Program-made: the position numbers and the translations under genes
Notes under the pieces: model-generated
Databases searched by the model: none
What the model was told of the DNA's origin: nothing
What the model saw: only the letters and a program-made list of their open reading frames with translations
Assembly: GCA_046328475.1 (NCBI GenBank)
Contig: JAXLWN010000019.1
Coordinates: 36,165-100,164 of the forward strand
Source of the DNA: CADCWN01 sp046328475
Lineage (GTDB): Bacteria; Chloroflexota; Chloroflexia; Thermomicrobiales; CADCWN01
Reading direction: 5' to 3'
DNA length: 64,000 nucleotides
Shown here: piece after piece, positions 54,188-61,834 of the stretch
Layout of the letters: the number at the start of each line of letters is the position of its first letter
How positions within the stretch are numbered: the stretch's first letter is position 1

Positions 54188-57100
54188 CTATATGAACCAG
54201 GGCGTCGTTTCCAATACTTCATGAAGGGTGAATGGGGCACTCTGTCGCAAGAAGGCAGCCGTAAGATAGGCGATATCCCCCGCATACTTAGTCGTTATCG
54301 GTTCGGCACACAGCGAATCGGTCGACGCCCAGTTTAGCTTTGTTAGATTTAGTATCTGCACCGCCAGGGCCTTAAGATCCGGATTGGCTGTTGGAGCACC
54401 CTCTGGCCGCTCAACGCGGATCGATACTTCTAGCATGTGCGGAGTCCCAAGTGCCTTGCGAAACGGATTGTTGCCAGTGGTGGAAAGTATGATTTGATTT
54501 GGAGTGGTAGTTACAAAGCTACCCCGGCTTAGGCTTCCATCACCTTCTGGGCGGCTATCATATAGCCGGATTCCATTGTGGGTATTAATCCACACGAATG
54601 AATAAGTCCCTTGCGGTCGAACTGAGCGGGCGGCTGCAAGAATTGCTTGACGATCTTCCTGGGAGAACTTTGCTGAATAGTGAAAGACGATGCTCGGCGT
54701 CTCCGAGAGACTCAGCCGCAGAAGAGTATCAAGAACAATTCGATGGAATTGTTTCGCACGATCCTCATACGGGAACGACTCTGTGTTGCCAGCATAGAAC
54801 TCCCATCGCCCATACTCGTTGAAGACATTGGCATAACCCATTAGGCGAGCGCCATCTGACCGGCGACTCTGTGTGTAAGACAATCCAACAAAGAAGTCCG
54901 CATCTGGGATGCGATCAGGCAAGACCCAGGGAGTCACTCCACATTTGGCGCTGATATTCAGCACAAGATTTAGCTCTTTCCAATCAGGATTGAGCAGGGT
55001 CTGAGTATCTATCATCTGACAGGGAATACCCTTCTCAAGCAAGAGGCGCTTTACTCGGTAGTAGGGTTTTTGCTCGTCATCCGCTGAATAGCCCTTCTCT
55101 GGAGTATGGACTAGGAACAGGCGGTTTAGAGCAGCATCGCCAATCCACTCGGGATGTTCACGCAGTAAACGGCTACACTCGTCCGGGATTGCCTCTGGCG
55201 AGGGAACGGTAACAATTGAACTATATGCAAGGCGTGTGCTGAAAGTACGCTCAGAGCCTCGGTACTTGAACCTACCGACTTTGAGGCGGTCAATTAGTGA
55301 GGCCATGTTCTCGCGTAAGTCATGAGTACAGATCGGAATGAGTTCAATCTTCTTTGGTTCCGTACTAAACGCGCCATACCGCGTGATACCCTCACGGATG
55401 TCTGTGGCTTCAAGATGATGATTGAATTCGACACTTGGTTCTGGCAAGCTGATGACATTGAGACTACCTTTCACGCCTTGTCGCCGCGAGAGCGGCTCTG
55501 GCGTGTCATGGAGAATTGCGTGACCATTGTGGAACTCAAGAGGAAAAATTGATTGTGCAAGAATAGTCGCAGCACGTTCCATACGCTCTGCCCGAATGCG
55601 TGCTCCCGCTGGTTCAAGAGCAAGTCCATGTTGCTTGATTGCCCGATTGAGGTCGAAGCGAACGCCACGCTTCTGCAAGACTTTCTCAATCAACTCTTTC
55701 GGGAGATCCGGAATGACCTTACTGCTATCGATTCGCTCTTCGCGCTCGAAGTCAAATAACCGCACGGTCGTCCACTCAGAATCTACTGACAAGATCCTTC
55801 CGCTCTGCCATCCTCGCCAAAGACCAATGGCAGACTTACCTACCAAGTCGTCGGGAGTTAGGATGGGCAACAAGTCTCGTACCCGCAGGACGTTCTTGAA
55901 TACAAGGGTATAGTCCAGACAAAGATACCACTTGGACCAATAATCACGAATCTGGATGACATACGCAGGGAAAAAGCGAACAATGTTCATTACGTCTCGC
56001 GGCAGCGGGAGATCTGCTCCCTGACGGTGTGCGACAATCTTCCCAAACTTTAGACTGTCGATATACCAACCATTCGCCGCCATCTTCTCCTTAAGTGCTA
56101 TAAGAAACTCATTTCGCCGCTGGTGCATTACTTCTGAGTTGCGATCTTGATCTCCTCCAAATGACAGTGTCAGAGGAAACAGATTAGCAAACTCCGAATT
56201 CGTCACCACACTGGCAGCTTGGAGTAGTGCTTCCCTCCTTACGATTTCGTTTAGCAGTGTGACCTTTGTTTGGGACGACGTAACGTCGTATGTTGGCGCG
56301 GGCAAACTGTACTTGGTCATTTCCAGTTGCATCCGCTTTGTGCCTTCGCTTAGAGCACGAACAAACGCAGTACCTCCTTCATCTCGCATCATCTTCAACC
56401 ATTCTTCGAGTTTCGGATTTCGAGGAGAATGATCGAGGACAGTTGTATCAAGGGAGAATCGCTCCGGCACATCTTGATCTCGCTGCAAGACTCGACCGGG
56501 ATTGGTGACAGCAAAAGCATCCCGAAACTTGAAGCACTCTATCGGCAGTTTTACTGCATAATCCCGGTGAGCCACCGAATTGACGATTGCTTCGTCTATA
56601 GCAATCGGTGGATACTCGGGTTCATCAATAAAACCACCGTTGACATTCCGAATTTGGTAGGTTTTGAAGAAGCCTGACTCTTTTAGAAATGTTCGGACAT
56701 GGCGAATTTGATGCGGAAGTGGTCCCGTGAACGCACGCTCGAAATCAGATTTGTCGGGTTGGCTGGCGTCAGCAATAACAGTGTCAAATCGAACAAGCCG
56801 GATAAAGGCTGAGGGGAGGACTCGTTGAGGATTCGCTCCAAAGAATAGGAGGCCTGCGTTCGTAAAGTACATATGCCCATCACGATCCTTACGGATCGCT
56901 CCGGCCTGGTAGAGCAATTCTTGATCTGAATATTCGTATGCCGCACCGGAGAGAAATACCTGCCGAAACTCACGCAAGACAGTCGGCTCCACGTCAGCAG
57001 GATCGTAGGGGCAACAATAGTCCTGCTCCCAGTCTAGCAGCCTCATGTCGCGTCGAAGTTGGTTCCGTTGAGAATCGCTTAGAGGAACATTCTGTATGCC

Positions 57101-57559
57101 GTGACGACGCCATGCTTTCGGCGATGTCCCAGGAGTTTCGCATATGCCTCGGTCAGCACGGCCAACGTATAGGAGGCATATTTGATTTGGATTTCCCTCA
57201 TCGTCTGTACAATCAAAAATTCGCACCCGTGTGTCCTGATTTATTAGGAGATCATTGACATTGCTTAAACTGTTGCGTTGATTCTCGCTTAAATGCCTGA
57301 TGCCTTTGACTTCACCCTTTTTTGTAATACCGAGAACTAAGAGTCCACCTTGCATATTCGCATTCGAGAAAGCAGAGAGGGACTCTTTGATTTGCTGGCG
57401 TAACTGTGTAACCTCACTCCCGTTCACAGATCCGTGAGGACCTACGCGACAAGCTTCCTTGCGATCAAAATGCTGACCCTCGAAATCAACATCTGAACTA
57501 GCCGTCAGGAACGACCAGTGTTGCTCAGGGTGCTCAAAAACGTCCAGCGGCAACGGCAT
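54188..57559 (-). CDS. AlbA_2/Schlafen-HATPase region fused to an Argonaute with inactive PIWI
   Basis: 1123 residues in one open frame from ATG 57559 (GAGG eight bases upstream). Residues about 25-148 are an AlbA_2 (Schlafen-type) domain: DFEGQHFDRKEACR, then LSAFSNANMQGGLLVLGITK and KGIRHLSEN. Residues about 315-360 resemble HATPase_c_4 (IAIDEAIVNSVAHRDYAVKL, VTNPGRVLQ). From about 450 the protein looks Argonaute-like: a diverged N/PAZ-like region, an APAZ/MID-type stretch (SVEFNHHLEATDIREGITRY), MID pocket residues Tyr834, Lys837, Gln848, Lys872 (PYYRVKRLLLEKGIPCQMI; SAKCGVTPW) and a PIWI fold (ADFFVGLSYTQSRR; IVFHYSAKFSQEDR; LNWASTDSLC). The first PIWI Asp position reads L/S and the HRDG-type Asp reads Ser962, so slicing is unlikely. 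Low GC indicates horizontal transfer. A guide-triggered defence effector is inferred. Confidence 0.8.
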   Translation of the reverse strand: MPLPLDVFEHPEQHWSFLTASSDVDFEGQHFDRKEACRVGPHGSVNGSEVTQLRQQIKESLSAFSNANMQGGLLVLGITKKGEVKGIRHLSENQRNSLSNVNDLLINQDTRVRIFDCTDDEGNPNQICLLYVGRADRGICETPGTSPKAWRRHGIQNVPLSDSQRNQLRRDMRLLDWEQDYCCPYDPADVEPTVLREFRQVFLSGAAYEYSDQELLYQAGAIRKDRDGHMYFTNAGLLFFGANPQRVLPSAFIRLVRFDTVIADASQPDKSDFERAFTGPLPHQIRHVRTFLKESGFFKTYQIRNVNGGFIDEPEYPPIAIDEAIVNSVAHRDYAVKLPIECFKFRDAFAVTNPGRVLQRDQDVPERFSLDTTVLDHSPRNPKLEEWLKMMRDEGGTAFVRALSEGTKRMQLEMTKYSLPAPTYDVTSSQTKVTLLNEIVRREALLQAASVVTNSEFANLFPLTLSFGGDQDRNSEVMHQRRNEFLIALKEKMAANGWYIDSLKFGKIVAHRQGADLPLPRDVMNIVRFFPAYVIQIRDYWSKWYLCLDYTLVFKNVLRVRDLLPILTPDDLVGKSAIGLWRGWQSGRILSVDSEWTTVRLFDFEREERIDSSKVIPDLPKELIEKVLQKRGVRFDLNRAIKQHGLALEPAGARIRAERMERAATILAQSIFPLEFHNGHAILHDTPEPLSRRQGVKGSLNVISLPEPSVEFNHHLEATDIREGITRYGAFSTEPKKIELIPICTHDLRENMASLIDRLKVGRFKYRGSERTFSTRLAYSSIVTVPSPEAIPDECSRLLREHPEWIGDAALNRLFLVHTPEKGYSADDEQKPYYRVKRLLLEKGIPCQMIDTQTLLNPDWKELNLVLNISAKCGVTPWVLPDRIPDADFFVGLSYTQSRRSDGARLMGYANVFNEYGRWEFYAGNTESFPYEDRAKQFHRIVLDTLLRLSLSETPSIVFHYSAKFSQEDRQAILAAARSVRPQGTYSFVWINTHNGIRLYDSRPEGDGSLSRGSFVTTTPNQIILSTTGNNPFRKALGTPHMLEVSIRVERPEGAPTANPDLKALAVQILNLTKLNWASTDSLCAEPITTKYAGDIAYLTAAFLRQSAPFTLHEVLETTPWFI

Positions 57560-58023
57560 ATGCAAACCTCGAGCTTAGTCATGACATAGTTCAGCTCCGT
57601 CGACCCACTGTCTATCGTCAAGAACGAGGCAAATGCTTGTTGTATGTACACTACACCAGTACGGAGTTTACTCCAGATCGGGAATAACGTCAAAGGGAGC
57701 CCATTGGTCCAGCAACAGCTCACCAAGACTGTCAAGATTGGGGAATAACATAGAGCAGAACATCGATTGATGGCACTGACTGTGGGCTAACGAAAGGAGG
57801 GCATCACAATGGGTAATTAAGCAAAGGCGATCGAACCGCAGCTTGGTATCGCCAGTTCTGCATTGAGGCAACGCGTATCGTGCACACGTGCAGACTAGGA
57901 CCCAACCCGCGCAGGCGGGTTTCGTGGCCCCGCAGGGCCTGTGAGCCGCGGTTTCAACCGCCAGGCACCCACGCCTACCCCACAGTCTAGGCCAAAAGGT
58001 TGCCTCGCTCCGTTGCTCAAGAC
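57560..58023. other. 464-base gap upstream of the Argonaute fusion
   Basis: The first 330 bases share the lower GC of the Argonaute gene and contain no recognisable gene; they must hold its promoter, but no clean -35/-10 pair was found. A palindromic element of the CCCGCGCAGGCGGGT type (57899-57970) then marks the return to host-like sequence and may be close to an island edge. Confidence 0.5.
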
Positions 58024-58233
58024 TCAGCCAAAGATTTCGATGAGCAGCACCACCACGCCAATCACAATCGCCCCCACGCCCCCGAAGATCGTCCGCATGT
58101 CCCACTCGGGCGACCGCTCGGACGCAAGTCCCTCGCTGCGGTACCGCGACGAGGTGAGATCCCACAGAAAATCACGCCCGAACACGCACGCCAACCCAAC
58201 CGCGATCAGGCCAAGGGCCAGCAACACGTACAC
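58024..58233 (-). CDS. Small membrane protein, DUF6199-like
   Basis: 69 residues with an N-terminal helix (about 2-18), a conserved-looking cytosolic stretch (GRDFLWDLTSSRYRSEGLAS) and a C-terminal helix (about 48-68). GTG at 58233 follows GGGAGG. Similar two-helix proteins of unknown function are found beside immunity-type genes; no function can be given. Confidence 0.7.
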   Translation of the reverse strand: MYVLLALGLIAVGLACVFGRDFLWDLTSSRYRSEGLASERSPEWDMRTIFGGVGAIVIGVVVLLIEIFG

Positions 58234-58437
58234 CCCATACCTCCCTACCGCACTGAACGCACATTCGTCGCATTTCCACCCCCACTAACGCAATCGCAAC
58301 CCCATCCCTCACGCGCCCGCAGCGGCACACGCCGACAACGCCCCGGCGCAATCGTCGCGAGGCAAAGGGGTGGCACGCGGAATGCACTCAGGATTGTGAC
58401 AGAGAAGGTAGTGGCTTCTCGGTAGGAGGCTGTTGCG

Positions 58438-58674
58438 ATGGTCGGTGGATTACTGCTCGCCGCCGTGCTGCTCTCGCTCGTCCTCTCGCTCGCCACCTGG
58501 CGCAACCCGGCCCTCTGGCCGATCCAGATCCTCACCGGGGCGATCCTGCTCGCCCTCAACTACTGGCTGATCTGGGGCGGCATCGGCTTCATCACCAGCG
58601 CCATCGCCATCGTCCAGTTCTGGCGCGCATTCACGCTCTACCGGAATCGTCGCCCGGTTGGCACCGCCACCTAG
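58438..58674 (+). CDS. Small membrane protein, 78 residues
   Basis: Three hydrophobic segments (about 2-20, 27-48, 48-62) and a basic C-terminus (LYRNRRPVGTAT). The ATG follows GTAGGAGG. No family recognised. Its stop overlaps the stop of the convergent TetR gene by four bases. Confidence 0.65.
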   Translation: MVGGLLLAAVLLSLVLSLATWRNPALWPIQILTGAILLALNYWLIWGGIGFITSAIAIVQFWRAFTLYRNRRPVGTAT

Positions 58675-59412
58675 CCTCGCCCTCCCGCTGGATCGCTCGT
58701 TAGCGTTGAACCCTCTTCCCAACCGGCCCCCGGCAACGCCTGCAAATCGCCCAGCGTCAGCGCCGGACCCGGCAACGGCGCGGCGTCGCGGGACGGATCG
58801 GCGCGCAATCCATCGAGCAGCAGCGCCAGGTGCCGGTGGGCCAGCTGATCCGCCACGGCGGGCGGGAAGGGCGCGGCCAGCGGCTGGCAGAGGCGACCGA
58901 TCAGCAGCCCGATGTCGCCAAAGGCCACATCCGGCCGCAGCGTGCCGTCCGCGTGCGCCGCGTCGATGATCGCCCTCCGCACCGCGCGGCGTCGTCGCGG
59001 GCGGGGATCAGCGCCTCATCCTCCAGCGACAGTTGCCCCATCAGCACCGGCATGATCGCGCCGACCCGCAGATCGATCGCCCGGTGCATGTAGCGCGCCA
59101 GCGCCCTGAACGCATCCGCTCCCGCCTGCGAGCGCCAATTCCGTCCGCGCAGCACCCGCGCCAGCACATCGAGCGCGACCGCACGCAGCAGCGCCTCCCG
59201 GTCGGGGAAACGGCGGTAGACGTCGCGATCCCCACCCCCGCCTCGCCGCGCCACATCCTCCAGCGGCGCACCCGGACCCTGCGCCACAAAGACCCGCGCG
59301 CCGCCGCCAGCAGCAACTCGAGATTTCGCCGCGCATCGGCCCGCAAGCGCGGCCCGCCGTTGCTCTCCGCAACCGCCCCGCTCACCCGAACATCCTGCGC
59401 CTTACCAGCCAT
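58671..59412 (-). CDS. TetR-family regulator, frame-disrupted
   Basis: About 240 residues. N-terminal LRADARRNLELLLAAARG, then GAPLEDVARR and ATVYRRFPDREALLRAVALD form the helix-turn-helix; the ligand domain contains YMHRAIDLRVGAIMPVLMGQ and a C-terminal VAFGDIGLLIGRLCQPL. Breaks lie near 59290, 59235 and 58990. Two identical-type operators sit upstream in the divergent promoter. The regulated gene is probably the SnoaL-like gene. Confidence 0.82.
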
Positions 59413-59424
59413 ACGCCCCCAACC

Positions 59425-59482
59425 CCAGTCCGCGCAGGCGGACTTCGCGGCGAAGCCTTCAGCCGGGACTTCAGTCCAACGG
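59425..59482. repeat. Dispersed palindromic element
   Basis: AGTCCGCGCAGGCGGACTTCG followed by AGCCGGGACTTCAGTCC, related to the elements at 12003 and 57899. Confidence 0.65.
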
Positions 59483-59558
59483 CACTCTCCCCCAACAAAA
59501 CCTCTGTCGAGCCTACCAGCCCCGTCCAACCCGCGTCATCACCTCAACCCACCAAATC

Positions 59559-59633
59559 GGAGGAAAATCCTCCACATCCATTGACAACCCACCTGCCCCG
59601 TGCTACAGTAGCACAAGTGGAGGAAACTCCTCC
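59559..59633 (+). promoter_or_regulatory. Promoter flanked by two TetR-type operators
   Basis: GGAGGAAAATCCTCC (59559-59573) and GGAGGAAACTCCTCC (59619-59633) are 15-base palindromes with centres 60 bases apart. Between them lie TTGACA (59581-59586), 17 bases and TACAGT (59604-59609), reading toward the SnoaL-like gene. The second palindrome would cover the start of transcription. Confidence 0.85.
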
Positions 59634-59655
59634 GAATACTCACACAGGAGGCCCC

Positions 59656-60044
59656 ATGACCAGCAGCGCCATCCTCGACCTCGGCCAGCGCTGGGCCGAC
59701 GCCGAATTCGCGCGGCGACGCCGCCACCCTCGACACCATCCTCACCGACGACTTCGTCGGCATCGGCCCCTTCGGCTACGTCCTCACCCGCCAGCAATGG
59801 CTCGACTGCCACTGCACCGGCGACCTGCGCAACGAAGAGTTCACCTGGCAGGATGTCAGCGTGCGCGACTACGGCGACGCCGCCATCGCGGTCGGCATCC
59901 AGGCCCAGCGCGCCATCGCCCGTGGCAACGAGGTCGCCGGACGCTTCCGCGTCACCCACGTCGCCGTGCAGCGCGACGCCGGCGTCTTCTGCCGAAGTCC
60001 AACTCAGCGGCCCCATCCCCGCCACCCCACCCACCCGCCCGTAG
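59656..60044 (+). CDS. SnoaL/DUF4440-like protein, frame-disrupted
   Basis: About 129 residues of the NTF2-like cone fold: MTSSAILDLGQRWADAE (ATG 59656 after AGGAGG), then DTILTDDFVGIGPFGYVLTR, FTWQDVSVRDYGDAAIAVGI and the ending VQLSGPIPATPP. Breaks near 59705 and 59990. Such proteins are small hydrolases, isomerases or ligand carriers; role unknown. Expression is probably controlled by the divergent TetR protein. Confidence 0.78.
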
Positions 60045-60185
60045 CCCCATCCCATCCAGCCAGATTCCCCCGGCGCATTCATCCCAGCGCGGTCGCTTCG
60101 GGGCCCCAGGCAAGCATCAGCCACCTCCTCGCCACGCCCGCCACACCGACATCCACACCGCCAACACCATGCAAACCACCTGGCT

Positions 60186-60286
60186 CGAACCCTGAACGTT
60201 GAACGTTGAACCCACCCCGCCCTCGTTACTCGTTACTCGTTACTCGTCACTCCTCTCACGACTCACGACTCACGACTCACGACTGG
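60186..60286. repeat. Three different short tandem arrays in one gap
   Basis: GAACGTT units (60194-60209), GTTACTC units (60222-60250) and TCACGAC units (60255-60283) follow one another and end at the TGGAGG Shine-Dalgarno of the LLM gene. Confidence 0.85.
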
Positions 60287-60295
60287 AGGTACCCC

Positions 60296-61252
60296 ATGCC
60301 CCGCACCCTCCGCTTCGGCATCCAGGGCGGCCCCATCGACACCCCCTACGCCGAACTGCGCGACTACTGGCGCGAAGCTGAGCACCTCGGCTACGACTGG
60401 GCCTCGATCGGCGACCACCTGATGCCCAACCCCATCTTCGGCGCGAAAGGCACCGACCCCTGGCACGAAGCCTGGACCACCATCGCCGCCCTCGCCGAAG
60501 CGACCAGCACCATCCACATCGGCACCGCCGTCGGCTTCCGCCACCCCGCCATCCTCGCCAAGATGGCCGCCACGCTCGACGTCATCTCCGGCGGTCGCCT
60601 CGAAGTCGGCCTCGGCGCGGGCTACCTGGAGTCCGAATACCGCATGTACGGCCTCCCCTTCCCCGGGGTGCGCCTCGCCGAACTCAACGAAGCGATCCAG
60701 ATCTGCAAACCTCTGACCCAGGAGCACACCGACTTCAACGGCAAATACTTCACCCTGACCAACGCCGTCTGCTCCCCGAAGCCCGCCCAACGGCCCCATC
60801 CCCCGATCTGGCTCGGCGGCGGCGGCGAGCAGAAAACCCTGCGCATGGTCGCCGAACACGCCGACGGCTGGAGCGCCTTCCCGCTCCCCATCCCCCAGCT
60901 CCAGCACAAGCTCGACGTCCTGCGCGCCCACTGCGCCGATGTTGGCCGCGACTACGACACCATCGCCAAGCAGATCGGCCTCAACCTGATCATCCGCAAC
61001 GACGAAGCCACCCTGGAAGCCGAACTCGCCCGCTTCGCCGCCGAGCGCCAGGCCCCGCCCGAACGCGCCCGCCAGATGGTCAGCGGCTTCTACACCCCCA
61101 GGCAGGTCGCCGCCCAGATCACCCCCTACCTCAACCTCGGCTTCGATCTCTTCGTCCTCATGGGCCGCACCCCCGCCGACTACGACACCCTCCGCCTCTT
61201 CATCCAGGAAGTCGCCCCCATCCTCCGCACCGCACAAACAAGGGCGGCCTAA
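60296..61252 (+). CDS. LLM-class F420-dependent oxidoreductase
   Basis: 318 residues. RFGIQGGPIDTPYAELRDYW, IHIGTAVGFRHPAILAKMAA, TLDVISGGRLEVGLGAGYLE and HPPIWLGGGGEQKTLRMVAE are characteristic of the F420-dependent TIGR03560-like group. Soluble (beta/alpha)8 enzyme of unknown substrate. The ATG follows TGGAGG. It is a relative of the truncated oxidoreductase at the window start. Confidence 0.93.
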   Translation: MPRTLRFGIQGGPIDTPYAELRDYWREAEHLGYDWASIGDHLMPNPIFGAKGTDPWHEAWTTIAALAEATSTIHIGTAVGFRHPAILAKMAATLDVISGGRLEVGLGAGYLESEYRMYGLPFPGVRLAELNEAIQICKPLTQEHTDFNGKYFTLTNAVCSPKPAQRPHPPIWLGGGGEQKTLRMVAEHADGWSAFPLPIPQLQHKLDVLRAHCADVGRDYDTIAKQIGLNLIIRNDEATLEAELARFAAERQAPPERARQMVSGFYTPRQVAAQITPYLNLGFDLFVLMGRTPADYDTLRLFIQEVAPILRTAQTRAA

Positions 61253-61834
61253 CAGCCGCCCCCGCCACCTCAACTCCTGTCTTCGCAGCTCCCAAACGAT
61301 CAATTTCCCATCAATCTGGCATGATCTCCCCCACCACGGGTCCGAATAGACAGCAAGGCGCTCAACACGCCACCACCATCGTTGTAGGGGCGACGCGGGC
61401 GACGCACCGCGTCGGGAACGGCACCCGCGCCACCACTCGCCACTCATGTCACCCACCCCCCGGAGACCGCATGGCTACCCACCGCGCCACAACCACTACC
61501 CGTTTAAAGTCCCCCCAGCAGCGATGTAGGGGGACCCTCACCCTCCCAACAAGATAGAAAAAACCAAAAATGCAAAAACAAACCTACTCTTAGCGCTTAC
61601 ACGGAACCCACTTACACCCTCACCCCCGCCCTGATCCTTCAACCCCGCCCAACATATACCGCACCTCCCTATCCCCCTCTCCTCGCGGGAGAGGGGGTGC
61701 CGCCCGCAAGCGGCGGGGGTGAGGTCATCCCCCAAGACGATCCCTCGCCCCCGCCCCTCGCCAATTCGTACTTCGTCGTTCGTACTTCGTACTTCGTACT
61801 TACTCAGCACTCAGCACTCAGCACTCAGCACTCG
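61253..61834. repeat. 582-base spacer composed largely of repeats
   Basis: GTAGGGGCGACGCGGGCGAC palindrome (about 61384-61414); AT-richer unrecognised stretch (61550-61620); REP-like element (61671-61730, CCCTCTCCTCGCGGGAGAGG joined to GCCGCCCGCAAGCGGCGGG); CGTACTT array (61766-61801); CAGCACT array (61804-61832) touching the next stop codon. No gene found. Confidence 0.7.

Noticed and set aside
57505..58165. Short minus-strand frames upstream of the Argonaute fusion as possible partner genes
   Set aside because: No Shine-Dalgarno with a good start, no recognisable motif, and the frames run across a palindromic repeat element.
60045..60185. Continuation of the SnoaL-like protein or a small gene in this gap
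   Set aside because: Composition is Pro/Arg-rich in all frames and no start with a ribosome binding site was found.
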